Counted from the stretch's first letter, positions 25,181 through 33,917 are shown. The stretch is DNA of 64,000 nucleotides from Scatosoma sp045644545 (GCA_045644545.1 JAZRHC010000010.1:17421-81420), one strand, 5' to 3'. Program-made: numbers and translations. Notes: generated by a model not told the origin, from the sequence alone.

Positions 25181-25927
25181 ATGAGAAAACCTATTATTGC
25201 AGGTAACTGGAAAATGAACAACACCGCTTCCGAAGGCGTTGCGCTCGTAAACGCGATCGCGCCCCTCGTGAAGGAAGCGAACTGCGACGTGGTGGTATGC
25301 GTTCCCGCGATCGATATCCCCGCCGTTTCCGAAGCTTTGAAAGGCACGAATATCGAGCTCGGCGCGGAAAACGTACACTTTGCGGAAAAAGGCGCGTACA
25401 CGGGCGAGATCTCCGCGGCGATGCTTTTGGAATACGGCGTGAAATACGTGATTATCGGGCACAGCGAACGCCGTCAGTATTTCGGTGAAACGGACGAAAC
25501 GGTAAACAAAAGAACGCTCACCGCGCTCAAAGCGGGGCTTACCCCTATCGTCTGCATCGGCGAATCCTTGGAAGAAAGAGAAGGCGGCAAAACGGAAGAA
25601 GTGCTTGCAACGCAAATTCACGAAGGGTTGAAGGATATCGAAGATATCAAAAAGATCGTGATCGCCTACGAACCCGTTTGGGCGATCGGCACGGGCAAAA
25701 CCGCAACCGCTCAGCAGGCAAACGAAACGATCGCGTTTATCCGTAAAACGGTCGGCGAAATGTTCTGCCCCAAGTGCGCGGACGCGCTTCGGATTCAATA
25801 CGGCGGAAGTATGAATGCGGGTAATCGCAAAGAGCTTATGGCTATGCCCGAAATAGACGGCGGTTTGATCGGTGGCGCTTCCTTGAAAGCTCCCGATTTT
25901 GCAGCGATCGTCAACTTCGACAAATAA
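25181..25927 (+). CDS. tpiA: Triosephosphate isomerase
   Basis: This 248-residue TIM barrel interconverts dihydroxyacetone phosphate and glyceraldehyde 3-phosphate. Catalytic Lys is in RKPIIAGNWKMNN, catalytic His in VIIGHSERRQYF and catalytic Glu in IAYEPVWAIGTGKTA. The phosphate-binding GGSMNAGNRKELM is present (usually YGGSV, here YGGSM). AGGAG precedes the ATG. The gene is 73 bases after pgk, in the same operon. Confidence 0.97.
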   Translation: MRKPIIAGNWKMNNTASEGVALVNAIAPLVKEANCDVVVCVPAIDIPAVSEALKGTNIELGAENVHFAEKGAYTGEISAAMLLEYGVKYVIIGHSERRQYFGETDETVNKRTLTALKAGLTPIVCIGESLEEREGGKTEEVLATQIHEGLKDIEDIKKIVIAYEPVWAIGTGKTATAQQANETIAFIRKTVGEMFCPKCADALRIQYGGSMNAGNRKELMAMPEIDGGLIGGASLKAPDFAAIVNFDK

Positions 25928-25948
25928 GCTTAAACAAAAAAACAAAAC

Positions 25949-25983
25949 GGGGGAAGGTTGCGTTCAACGCGTACCTGCCCCCT
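25949..25983 (+). repeat. Hairpin with repeat motif, copy 2, between tpiA and gpmI
   Basis: GGGGGAAGGT (from 25949) can pair imperfectly with ACCTGCCCCC (25973-25982). GCGT and ACGC form the top of the stem. The right arm is the recurring motif GCGTACCTGCCCCCT, and 21 bases (25963-25983) match 60818-60838 with one mismatch. A role in mRNA processing or stability is possible. Confidence 0.4.
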
Positions 25984-26010
25984 ACCTTTTGATATTTAGG
26001 AGAATAAAGT

Positions 26011-27585
26011 ATGAAAAAACCTTACGCGATTATTATTATGGACGGCTACGGAATCAACCCCGATTGCAACGGCAACGCGATTTGCGCGGACGGAAGCAAA
26101 TATATCAACGAGCTGAAAGCGCAATACCCTTCCACGCAGATCGGCGCGAGCGGTATGAGCGTGGGACTTCCCGACGGGCAGATGGGCAACAGCGAGGTCG
26201 GTCACCTCAATATCGGCGCAGGCAGAATCGTTTATCAAGACCTCACGAAAATCACGAAAGATATTTTAGACGGCGTATTCTTTGAAAACGGCGAACTTTT
26301 GAAAGCGATGCGTTCAGCAAAGGAAAACGGCAAAAAGCTGCACCTGTTCGGTCTCGTTTCGACGGGCGGCGTACACAGCCACACCGACCACCTTTACGCG
26401 CTCGTGGAAATGGCGAAAAAACAAGGGCTTGAAAACGCGTATATTCACGCGTTCACGGACGGGCGCGACGTCGCTCCCACCTCGGGCGCGGGATTTTTGA
26501 AAGATTTGCAAGCGAAGCTTGACGAACTCAATTTCGGAAAAATCGCTTCCGTTGCGGGAAGATACTACGCGATGGACAGAGATAACAACTGGGATAGAGA
26601 AGAGAAAGCCTACGATATGCTCACGCTCGGCACGGGCGTACAGTTTGAAGGCAGCGCGGAGGGCGCGGCGAAAGCTTCCTACGAAAACGGCGTAACCGAC
26701 GAATTTATCCTGCCCACCAACCTTACGGAAAACGGCAAGCCCGTCGCGTTGATCGAACGAGGCGACAGCATTATCTGCTTTAACTTCCGCCCCGATAGAG
26801 CGCGGCAAATTTCGAGAATGTTTTCGCAAAAAGAATTCCCCTTCGTCGATAAAAAGACGGGCGCAACGCTCGGTTTCGAAAGAAAAACGGGTTTCCTCGC
26901 TCCCTGCTACGTGGGTTTTGCGGTATACGATTCCTCGTTTGAAAACGTCGGCGTGGCGTTCCCGCCCGACGAGATCACGAACACACTTCCGCAATATCTT
27001 TCTTCGCTTGGATTAAAGCAACTTCATATCGCGGAAACGGAAAAATACGCGCACGTGACTTTCTTCTTCAACGCGAAGCTCGAAGCGCCCGTAGAAGGCG
27101 AAACGCGCATAGTGATCCCCTCTCCGAAGGTTGCGACCTACGATCTGCAACCCGAAATGAGCGCGTATCCCGTGACCGAAAAGGTGCTCGAAGAGCTTGA
27201 CAAGGGCGAATACGACGTGGTGATCTTAAACTTCGCGAACTGCGATATGGTTGGGCACACGGGCGTGATGGAAGCGGCGGTCAAAGCCGTGCACACCGTT
27301 GACGAATGCGTGAAAAAAGTAACGGATAAGATCCTTGCAATGGGCGGCAGCGCGCTGGTTACCGCCGACCACGGCAACGCCGATCAAATGATCGCGGACG
27401 ACGGCGTGGGCGCGTTCACACAGCACACGACCAACCCCGTTCCCGTGATTCTCGTTTCCGAGGAATACAAAAACGCGAGCTTGAAAGAAGGCGGCGTGCT
27501 TGCAGACCTTGCCCCCACTCTTCTCGATATGATGAAGCTCCCTCAACCCAAAGAAATGACGGGCAAATCGCTTATCGAAAAATAA
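26011..27585 (+). CDS. gpmI: Phosphoglycerate mutase, cofactor-independent
   Basis: This 524-residue binuclear manganese enzyme interconverts 3- and 2-phosphoglycerate. It belongs to the alkaline phosphatase superfamily: IIIMDGYGIN at the N-terminus, the catalytic-Ser stretch GQMGNSEVGHLNIGAGR, HAFTDGRDVAP, FNFRPDRARQ and the metal-binding NFANCDMVGHTGVMEA and VTADHGNADQM. Length is close to the family norm of about 510. It closes the operon, followed by a strong terminator; eno, often next, is not here. Confidence 0.96.
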   Translation: MKKPYAIIIMDGYGINPDCNGNAICADGSKYINELKAQYPSTQIGASGMSVGLPDGQMGNSEVGHLNIGAGRIVYQDLTKITKDILDGVFFENGELLKAMRSAKENGKKLHLFGLVSTGGVHSHTDHLYALVEMAKKQGLENAYIHAFTDGRDVAPTSGAGFLKDLQAKLDELNFGKIASVAGRYYAMDRDNNWDREEKAYDMLTLGTGVQFEGSAEGAAKASYENGVTDEFILPTNLTENGKPVALIERGDSIICFNFRPDRARQISRMFSQKEFPFVDKKTGATLGFERKTGFLAPCYVGFAVYDSSFENVGVAFPPDEITNTLPQYLSSLGLKQLHIAETEKYAHVTFFFNAKLEAPVEGETRIVIPSPKVATYDLQPEMSAYPVTEKVLEELDKGEYDVVILNFANCDMVGHTGVMEAAVKAVHTVDECVKKVTDKILAMGGSALVTADHGNADQMIADDGVGAFTQHTTNPVPVILVSEEYKNASLKEGGVLADLAPTLLDMMKLPQPKEMTGKSLIEK

Positions 27586-27598
27586 TTTCGGAAAACTT

Positions 27599-27633
27599 AC
27601 GCCGACGGAAAATCAGCCGTCGGCGTATTTTTT
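27599..27633 (+). terminator. Terminator after gpmI
   Basis: A perfect 10-bp GC-rich stem (ACGCCGACGG with CCGTCGGCGT) is followed by ATTTTTT. This is a textbook intrinsic terminator. Confidence 0.9.
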
Positions 27634-27674
27634 GTGAAAATTTTCAAAAAAACGGAAAACACACGCAAAAACAG

Positions 27675-27703
27675 TTGCGATAATTCAAAGAGTATGGTAT
27701 AAT
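27675..27703 (+). promoter_or_regulatory. Promoter of secG
   Basis: TTGCGA (27675-27680) and TATAAT (27698-27703) are separated by 17 bases. The secG ATG is about 65 bases downstream. Confidence 0.65.
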
Positions 27704-27771
27704 TTTTAGGTATTCAAACGGACGGAAATCCCGTCAGAAAAGAAAAACGACGATTAAAAAGGAAACACGCT

Positions 27772-28080
27772 ATGTTGAATCTTATCAATCTTTTGGCGCC
27801 CGCTACCAGCGACTCCTCTTACACGCTTTATATCACTTTGAGCCGTATTATGCTCGTGCTTATGTTCGTTTCGGCGCTCGTTGCCATCGTACTCGTTTTG
27901 CTCCAACCGAGCAACTCTTCGGGGATCGACGCGCTCGGCGGGTCGAGCGAAACCTTCTTCGGGAAGAACAAAGGCAAATCCATCGAAGCGAAAATGAAGA
28001 AATGGACGATTATCTGTCTTGCAGTTCTTATCGTTTTCTCTATCGCGTTCTACGTTTTGCAACTTCCTTCTCTTTGGTAA
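27772..28080 (+). CDS. secG: Preprotein translocase subunit SecG
   Basis: This 102-residue protein has two hydrophobic segments (about 25-46 and 82-100), and between them VLLQPSNSSGIDALGGSSET FFGK, which is the SecG signature. SecG helps SecYE and SecA cycle during protein export. It precedes rnr and smpB, a conserved Bacillota order, though a terminator separates it from rnr. Confidence 0.93.
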   Translation: MLNLINLLAPATSDSSYTLYITLSRIMLVLMFVSALVAIVLVLLQPSNSSGIDALGGSSETFFGKNKGKSIEAKMKKWTIICLAVLIVFSIAFYVLQLPSLW

Positions 28081-28101
28081 GAAGAAATTCCATTCACAAC
28101 G

Positions 28102-28130
28102 GCGGCTTTTGTAAATAAAGCCGCTTTTTT
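28102..28130 (+). terminator. Terminator between secG and rnr
   Basis: An 8-bp stem (GCGGCTTT with AAAGCCGC) with a 7-base loop is followed by six T residues. Confidence 0.85.
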
Positions 28131-28168
28131 CTTCCCCTCTTGCGTATACTTATAAAGGAGGTATTATT

Positions 28169-30271
28169 TTGAGCGCGAAAGAACAAATCTTAGAGCGTTT
28201 CCTCGACGGTACGCTCGGCAATAAAACGATAGACGAAATTTTAAAAATTCTCAAAATCCCCTACCGCGAAAAACGCAGAATGCTCGACCTTTTAGAAGGG
28301 CTGGAAAAGGACGGCGTTATTTTTAAAAACGACGGGAGCAGGTACGGAACGAGCGAGCAATTAGGCTTGATCAAGGGCGTGCTTTCGGGCAACGAGCGCG
28401 GGTTTGCCTTCCTTCGCCCCGAAGGCGAGGCTTACGAAAACGATTTCTTTATTCCGCATAAAAGCTTACGCGGCGCGATGCACGGCGACGAGGTGCTTGC
28501 CGAACGCGTTTACGGGCGTTCGGACGACGAAGCCGCCGTCGTGAAAATTTTAAAGCGCGGCTATACGCAAATCGTCGGCACGTTTCGAAAAGACCGCCGC
28601 GCGGGGTATCTGTATCCCGACGACCAAAGATATTTTTCGGAAATTTATATCCCCCTTTCTTCCTGCTTCGAAATCCAAAGCGGCGTGAAGGCCGTTGCGA
28701 AGATCACCGATTACCCGAAAGGTAAAGCCCCGGGCGGGGAAATTATAGAAGTGCTCGGCGACGAAGAGGATTTTTTCGCCGAGGAGCTTTCGATCATTCG
28801 TTCCTTTAACCTTCGCGAAGAATTCCCCGAAAAGGTAGAAGCGGAAGCGGAAAGGCAGGAACGAAAAGGAATTCAGCCCGCCGATCTTCAAAACCGCAGG
28901 GATTTCCGCGATCAACTGATCGTGACGATCGACGGCGCGGACACGCGGGATATCGATGACGCCGTATCGCTGACGAAAGACGGCGAGCAGTATCTTTTGG
29001 GCGTGCATATCGCGGACGTTTCGCATTACGTGAAATACCGTTCCGCGCTCGATAAAGAAGCGTTCGAACGGGGCACGAGCGTGTATTTTCCCGACAGCGT
29101 TCTGCCGATGCTCCCCCGCGCCCTTTCCAACGGCATTTGCTCGCTCAACGAGGGCGTAGACCGCCTTACCCTTTCGTGTTTGATGCGGATCGATAAAAAG
29201 GGCGTAGTGAAAGACAGCGAGATCGTGGAAGGGGTGATCCGCTCCGCGCATAAAATGACCTACGACGAGATCACGCAAATTTTAGACGGCGACGAAGCAA
29301 CTTGCAAAAAATACGAAGCCGTGAAAGAGATGGTCGGCTTGTTTGCAGAATTGACGAAAATTCTGCAAGAAAACCGCCAAAAAAAAGGAAGCGTTACTCT
29401 CGACGTGAAGGAAGCGAAGATTCTTTTAACGGACGATCAAATCGTGATCCCCGACTACGAGCGCGCGTTTTCTCATCAAATCATAGAGGCGTTTATGGTG
29501 CTCGCGAACGAAACGGTGGCGGAATATATGCAATCCATCGATATGCCGTTCGTTTACCGTATCCACGAAAAGCCGAGGGAAGAAAAAGCCACGACCTTCC
29601 GCGCGTTCGCGCAGTCGCTCGGCTTAAACGCACGATTCGTCGCCGACGACGTGAAGCCCTACGATTATCAAAAGCTTTTGAAAGCGGCGGAAGGGTTGCC
29701 CGTGTATTCCGTTTTAAACCGCGTAATGCTCCGTTCAATGCAAAAGGCGAGATATTCGCCCGAAAACGTCGGGCATTTCGGCTTGGCGAGCAATTGCTAT
29801 TGTCATTTCACTTCCCCTATTCGCCGCTATCCTGATCTTTGTATTCACCGCATTATCAAAGAGGTCTTGAACGGCAGATACGCCGAAGCGCAGGAAATCT
29901 ACGGCGGGTTCGTCGCGACGGCGGCAAAGCAGTCCTCGGAAAAGGAGCGAAACGCCGCGGAAGCGGAACGGGAAGTCGACGCGCTGTATATGACGATGTA
30001 TATGAGCGAGCGGATCGGAGAAGAATATTCGGCGGTGGTTTCGGGCTTGACGGCGAACGGCTTGTTCGCAGAACTTCCCAACACGATCGAAGGCTTTATC
30101 GCCATCCAAACGCTGGAAGGCAATTTTGAGCATATCCCCGAAAAATTCCTTTTAAAAGGCACGAAAATCAGCTTTTCGATCGGGGAAGAAATACGCGTGA
30201 AAGTGGTCGGCGTGGATTTTGCCCGCCGAAGAACGGAATTTGTTTTTTTGGAAAAAATACGACAAGATTAA
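28169..30271 (+). CDS. rnr: Ribonuclease R
   Basis: This 700-residue 3'-to-5' exoribonuclease degrades structured RNA and takes part in trans-translation quality control. An N-terminal winged-helix segment (about 1-65) is followed by cold-shock domains. The RNB catalytic domain (about 245-575) has the acidic cluster IDGADTRDIDDAVSL (D255-D264) and SPIRRYPDLCIHRIIKE. A C-terminal S1 domain starts near residue 618. The start is TTG at 28169, seven bases after AAAGGAGG. It lies 16 bases before smpB. Confidence 0.95.
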   Translation: MSAKEQILERFLDGTLGNKTIDEILKILKIPYREKRRMLDLLEGLEKDGVIFKNDGSRYGTSEQLGLIKGVLSGNERGFAFLRPEGEAYENDFFIPHKSLRGAMHGDEVLAERVYGRSDDEAAVVKILKRGYTQIVGTFRKDRRAGYLYPDDQRYFSEIYIPLSSCFEIQSGVKAVAKITDYPKGKAPGGEIIEVLGDEEDFFAEELSIIRSFNLREEFPEKVEAEAERQERKGIQPADLQNRRDFRDQLIVTIDGADTRDIDDAVSLTKDGEQYLLGVHIADVSHYVKYRSALDKEAFERGTSVYFPDSVLPMLPRALSNGICSLNEGVDRLTLSCLMRIDKKGVVKDSEIVEGVIRSAHKMTYDEITQILDGDEATCKKYEAVKEMVGLFAELTKILQENRQKKGSVTLDVKEAKILLTDDQIVIPDYERAFSHQIIEAFMVLANETVAEYMQSIDMPFVYRIHEKPREEKATTFRAFAQSLGLNARFVADDVKPYDYQKLLKAAEGLPVYSVLNRVMLRSMQKARYSPENVGHFGLASNCYCHFTSPIRRYPDLCIHRIIKEVLNGRYAEAQEIYGGFVATAAKQSSEKERNAAEAEREVDALYMTMYMSERIGEEYSAVVSGLTANGLFAELPNTIEGFIAIQTLEGNFEHIPEKFLLKGTKISFSIGEEIRVKVVGVDFARRRTEFVFLEKIRQD

Positions 30272-30287
30272 AACGAGGAGTAAAAAA

Positions 30288-30740
30288 ATGAAAGTGATCG
30301 CCGTAAATAAAAGCGCTTCCTTCGAATATTTTATCGAAGAAAAATACGAAGCGGGAATCGTGCTCGAAGGCAACGAGATCAAATCCCTTCGCCAAGGCGC
30401 GGTGAATATGAACGACAGCTTTTGTTTCGTTCGAGGGAGTGCGGTTTCCGTGAAAAATATGCATATCGCGCTATACGATAAGTCGGACGCGTTCAGCACC
30501 AAAGATACGCGCCGCGATCGGAAATTGCTTCTTCATAAAAGCGAAATCGCGAAGATCGCGGGCAAGATCAACCGACAAGGCTACACACTCGTGCCGTTAA
30601 AGCTGTATTTAAAAGACTCGCTCGTGAAAATGGAGATCGCGCTTTGTAAAGGCAAGCACACCTTCGACAAAAAGCAGACGATCGCCGAACGCGATACAAA
30701 ACGGGATACCGACCGCGAAATCAAACGCGCGGGATTTTAA
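30288..30740 (+). CDS. smpB: SsrA-binding protein SmpB
   Basis: This 150-residue protein brings tmRNA to stalled ribosomes. It shows MKVIAVNKSASFEYFIEEKY, GNEIKSLRQGAVNMNDSF, KGKHTFDKKQTIAERDTKRD and ends DREIKRAGF. The ATG at 30288 follows GAGGAG; the open frame upstream lies inside rnr. The tmRNA gene, often next, was not found here. Confidence 0.96.
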   Translation: MKVIAVNKSASFEYFIEEKYEAGIVLEGNEIKSLRQGAVNMNDSFCFVRGSAVSVKNMHIALYDKSDAFSTKDTRRDRKLLLHKSEIAKIAGKINRQGYTLVPLKLYLKDSLVKMEIALCKGKHTFDKKQTIAERDTKRDTDREIKRAGF

Positions 30741-30744
30741 AAGC

Positions 30745-30769
30745 AAAAGCCGCTTGAAAGCGGCTTTTT
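30745..30769. terminator. Bidirectional terminator, smpB / nitrilase-fold gene
   Basis: AAAAGCCGCTT and AAGCGGCTTTT form an 11-bp stem with a very short loop and T runs on both strands. It serves the two convergent genes. Confidence 0.85.
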
Positions 30770-31439
30770 AATATTCTCCTTTAAAGGGCTTGGAAAACCC
30801 TCTGCGCCTCGTTTCGATCAAATGATAGCTTCTTGCCCTCTCGAACGGAAAAACCACGGGGCTTTGCGGGGAAGCGAACTCCACTTCGCCCGTAACCTCT
30901 ACTACGATACTATACCCGCGCGAGCAAAAAAGAATGGGCACGCCGAAGCAAAAAGCGTTCGCGCGCAGCATTACCCGTTCGATCTCGCCCGCGTCGCCGC
31001 CGAAGGGGCAGACGATAAAATCACAGCCCGCTACCGTAAGCGCTTTGACGACCTCGAAAAAATAAAGATCCTCGGCGACGATCACGCCGATACGCCCTTT
31101 TTTGGTTTCGAAAACGCGCGCGCACGCGCCCGCGTTCCATTCCCCGTCGAGAATATTGAGCATATCGGAAACGCCGAGAATTCGCCCGTTTTCGGCGACT
31201 AAAACGGATTTTCGTTTGAGTCCGCGCGTGTCCGTCACGAAGCCGCAAACGACGACGGCGTTACGCTCTTTGGAAAGGAGCGCAAGTTCTTCAAAATGCC
31301 CCGTTTCGCCTTTTAATTCTTTTTCGTAGCTGACTTCTCCGCTCTGAAACCCGAACACGAAAAGATCGGCTTCCCCACCCCGCTCCCCGCTTTTAGAAAA
31401 CGCGCGGGGCGAACCCCGACTCACGAAACACACCCTCAT
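30768..31439 (-). CDS. Nitrilase-fold protein lacking catalytic residues
   Basis: The 223-residue sequence follows the carbon-nitrogen hydrolase fold: FEELALLSKERNAVVVCGFV holds the region of the catalytic Glu, and GRIGVIVAEDLYFFEVVKAL aligns with the usual G-x-x-I-C-x-D-x-R-F-P-E. The nucleophile Cys is replaced (A122 in VAED), and where YRKxHL normally supplies the Lys the protein has SDMLNILDGEW. It is therefore probably not an active amidase or nitrilase, perhaps a binding or structural protein. The ATG at 31439 follows GTGGAGG; a GTG four codons earlier would use part of that site. It is also shorter than the usual 260-300 residues. Confidence 0.7.
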   Translation of the reverse strand: MRVCFVSRGSPRAFSKSGERGGEADLFVFGFQSGEVSYEKELKGETGHFEELALLSKERNAVVVCGFVTDTRGLKRKSVLVAENGRILGVSDMLNILDGEWNAGACARVFETKKGRIGVIVAEDLYFFEVVKALTVAGCDFIVCPFGGDAGEIERVMLRANAFCFGVPILFCSRGYSIVVEVTGEVEFASPQSPVVFPFERARSYHLIETRRRGFSKPFKGEY

Positions 31440-31473
31440 ACGAACCTCCACTCTTCATTATATACAAATCGCA

Positions 31474-31487
31474 AAGCACTTGTGCTT
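31474..31487. repeat. Palindrome in divergent intergenic region
   Basis: AAGCACTTGTGCTT is a 14-base perfect palindrome between the divergent nitrilase-fold and small membrane protein genes. It could be an operator, but no regulator is encoded nearby and a 14-base palindrome alone is weak evidence. Confidence 0.25.
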
Positions 31488-31567
31488 GGGCTTTTGCGTA
31501 TACTGTAACAGGCGAAGTATATTTGCACGGCGTTTCGTCAATACTTAAAAAAAGCAAGGAGGCGCGT

Positions 31568-31783
31568 ATGTTTTGGGCAGGGCTCGCCGTTGGCTTTTTC
31601 GTCGGCGGCAATTTCGGAGTGATCTTGATGGCGCTCTTTAAAATGAAAAAATACACGATCCCGTCGGATGCACATCAGCTTCCGACGGGATTTGACTTTT
31701 GCGTTTTTTATTTTGCGTATTTTTCCACGAGCGATTGCATTTCGTCAAGCCGTTTGATCATATCTTCGGCAAGCACCAAATGA
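31568..31783 (+). CDS. Small membrane protein, DUF3789-like
   Basis: A single hydrophobic Gly-rich segment, MFWAGLAVGFFVGGNFGVIL, starts right after AAGGAGG and is followed by a basic stretch (KMKKYTIP). This matches the short DUF3789-type membrane proteins. The open frame runs through the terminator hairpin (31659-31690) and overlaps the 3' end of the convergent kinase gene, giving 71 codons. Its functional part may be only the first ~35 residues. Function unknown. Confidence 0.55.
   Translation: MFWAGLAVGFFVGGNFGVILMALFKMKKYTIPSDAHQLPTGFDFCVFYFAYFSTSDCISSSRLIISSASTK
31659..31705. terminator. Terminator between small membrane gene and sugar kinase
   Basis: A perfect 10-bp stem (TCCCGTCGGA with TCCGACGGGA) has a 12-base loop. 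T-rich tails follow on the plus strand (TTTGACTTTTGCGTTTTTT) and on the minus strand, so it can serve both convergent genes. Confidence 0.75.
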
Positions 31784-32832
31784 CATTTTGCACGAACGAG
31801 GTTTTGCTCGGGATAGTGCGTTTTGAAATACGTATCTCCGTTTAAATAATCGGTCAAAAAGCGCATACCGCATTCCACGGTCATCGCCACCGCGCCTAAG
31901 GCAAGCGTTTCCCGCTCTTTTTCCGTTAAAAGATCTTTGACCTCACCCACGAATCCGCGCGTGAACGCCTCGTATTTTTCCATATCGACCGCGACTTTCA
32001 CAAGGTCCTTCTCGTCCTCTTCGCCCGTGGAAGCGGCAATCCGCACCGCGTCGCCGAAATCGAACGCGACGAGCCCCGGCATAACCGTATCCAGATCGAT
32101 CACGCACAAATAATCCTTGGTTTTTTCGTCGAACAAAACGTTGCTGCACTTGGTATCGTTATGCGTAACTCGCAACGGCAATACGCCCTGCTTTTGCAGA
32201 CGGTATAACCTCGTTGCGATCTCTTCGAGCGCCAAATACCCCTCGATCTCCGCTTCGGCCTCGCCTTTTCGACCCGCCAAATCCTTTTCGATCGCTTCGC
32301 GGAATAAACGGTAACGATTCACGGTGTTGTGAAAATGCGGGATTACGATATGTAGCTTTTCGACGGGATAATCCTTTAAATGCTGTTGAAATTCCCCGAA
32401 CGCCCGACCGGAGGACTCTACCACCTTGCAACTATCGGGAGTTAAAAAGGAAATCGAACCGTCGATAAACCGACAACATCTCCAAAAATCGTTTTCCGAA
32501 AGATAGGCGTAGAACTTTCCGTCCGCGGTCTTTTGATAATGCAGAACGCTGCGTTTCGCGCTGACACCCGTAGATTTGATCTTCGCGCGGATATATTCGG
32601 TAACCGACGAAATATTCTCCATCATTGCCACGGGATCGCGGAATACTTCCGTGTTTATCCGTTGCAAAATATAGTCTTTGAGTTCTCCGCCGCGAAAGAA
32701 ATACACTTTATAAGTGGAATTGATATGTCCGCTATTGATTACTTCGTAAAAGCGGTACTCCCCTTCGATTTGAAAAAGAGCGCATATTTCCTTTATCTTT
32801 CCTTCAATCTTTTCGTTTTTTTCTTTTCCCAT
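31708..32832 (-). CDS. APH-family sugar kinase, NahK-like
   Basis: This 374-residue protein has the aminoglycoside-phosphotransferase/choline-kinase fold. The catalytic loop is THNDTKCSN (H224, N225, D226) and the metal-binding motif is VIDLDTVMPG (D246, D248), followed by DFGDAVR. This pattern (HNDTK.NNV, IDLDTVMPG) resembles N-acetylhexosamine 1-kinases such as bifidobacterial NahK. A role in phosphorylating HexNAc or a related sugar is likely but unproven. It is transcribed alone from the promoter at 32910-32938. Confidence 0.72.
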   Translation of the reverse strand: MGKEKNEKIEGKIKEICALFQIEGEYRFYEVINSGHINSTYKVYFFRGGELKDYILQRINTEVFRDPVAMMENISSVTEYIRAKIKSTGVSAKRSVLHYQKTADGKFYAYLSENDFWRCCRFIDGSISFLTPDSCKVVESSGRAFGEFQQHLKDYPVEKLHIVIPHFHNTVNRYRLFREAIEKDLAGRKGEAEAEIEGYLALEEIATRLYRLQKQGVLPLRVTHNDTKCSNVLFDEKTKDYLCVIDLDTVMPGLVAFDFGDAVRIAASTGEEDEKDLVKVAVDMEKYEAFTRGFVGEVKDLLTEKERETLALGAVAMTVECGMRFLTDYLNGDTYFKTHYPEQNLVRAKCHLVLAEDMIKRLDEMQSLVEKYAK

Positions 32833-32909
32833 CTTATTTCCTCTGATAATACTTCCATTCTATGCCGAGCGCGGAAAAAAAGCGCGATTTTTCTTTCGTT
32901 TATCAATTT

Positions 32910-32938
32910 ATTTTAACATATCAAAATCCTTTTGTCAA
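32910..32938 (-). promoter_or_regulatory. Promoter of the NahK-like kinase
   Basis: On the minus strand TTGACA (32933-32938) and TAAAAT (32910-32915) are separated by 17 bases. The leader is about 70 bases. Confidence 0.65.
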
Positions 32939-33010
32939 GGGATTATCTTATTTTTGCTTCTTTTTTCCTTTTATCGCATAAAAACGGCTTAAAGCTCAGA
33001 TACTGTAACT

Positions 33011-33865
33011 ATGCATTATCCCAAAAAAACAATTTTATCCGCCGTATGCGCGGCTTTTATTTTCTCCTTCCCTGCTTGCGCGAAAACGCCCCAAGCTCCT
33101 CCCGCCCAGCCGATACGAAAACAAATGTTTTTTTATGAAAACGAAAATCGGAAAGAGCCTGAAAGATCGGAATTTTGGGACGTTTCCGAAGTGGATATCT
33201 CCAAGATCGATACGAGCCGAAAGCTGATATCGTTCACCTTCGACGACTCGCCTTCGGGGTATTTGGAAAATATCGCGGCGATCTTTACGGGTTATAACGA
33301 AGAAAATCCCGACTGTCCCGCAAGCGCGACCGTATTTTTCAACGGCTATCGCCTACAAGAGTACTCGCCGACCTTGATCGACCTCGCCGCGACGGCGGGC
33401 TTCGAGCTCGGCAACCACACGCACGGACACCTTAAACTCACGGCTTTATCGGAAACGGAGCTTGAAAAAGAGATCAACGAAGTCGATAAAGCTTTGCAAA
33501 AACACGACGGAAAGAAGCGGCATTTGCTCCGCGCGCCCTACGGCGAGATTAACGAAACGGTCAAAAAGATTTCGTATACCCCCATTATCGACTGGACGAT
33601 CGACACGCTGGACTGGACGGGCGTTTCCGCCGACGAAATTTACGAAACGGTTTTTTCGAAAAAGTTTTCGGGAGCGATCGTGTTGATGCACGACGGACCG
33701 CAAAATACGTTAGAGGCTTTAAAACGGCTTTTGCCCGACTTAAAGGAAGCGGGATATCAGGTTGTTTCCGTATCAGAATTAGCTAAGGCGCACGACTGCC
33801 CTTTAAAGACGGGAAGCGTGTATATCCGCGCCCGCAAAAAGGCAGATCGGACGGAGCAGGGTTGA
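33011..33865 (+). CDS. Polysaccharide deacetylase (NodB family), probable lipoprotein
   Basis: This 284-residue protein has an N-terminal export signal (TILSAVCAAFIFSFPACAK) with a lipobox-like FPAC. The NodB domain has all five motifs: FDDS (D78, D79; S replaces the usual G), NHTHGH (H136, H140 as metal ligands), RAPYGE, DTLDWTG and IVLMHDG. It likely removes acetyl groups from a cell-wall or surface polysaccharide outside the membrane. No strong ribosome-binding site precedes the ATG, so the start is less sure than the function. Confidence 0.82.
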   Translation: MHYPKKTILSAVCAAFIFSFPACAKTPQAPPAQPIRKQMFFYENENRKEPERSEFWDVSEVDISKIDTSRKLISFTFDDSPSGYLENIAAIFTGYNEENPDCPASATVFFNGYRLQEYSPTLIDLAATAGFELGNHTHGHLKLTALSETELEKEINEVDKALQKHDGKKRHLLRAPYGEINETVKKISYTPIIDWTIDTLDWTGVSADEIYETVFSKKFSGAIVLMHDGPQNTLEALKRLLPDLKEAGYQVVSVSELAKAHDCPLKTGSVYIRARKKADRTEQG

Positions 33866-33873
33866 GTTGAAAC

Positions 33874-33905
33874 GAAAAAAGACGGATGTATCTCCGTCTT
33901 TTTTC
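33874..33905. terminator. Bidirectional terminator, deacetylase / esterase
   Basis: GACGGA and TCCGTC form the core stem, extended by A6/T6 pairs on each side. It lies between the convergent genes ending at 33865 and 33918. Confidence 0.85.
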
Positions 33906-33917
33906 GTTCGTTTACGA

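Noticed and set aside
24148..25401. Long open frames antisense to pgk and tpiA
   Set aside because: They are reverse-strand shadows of strongly biased codons; the glycolytic enzymes are unambiguous.
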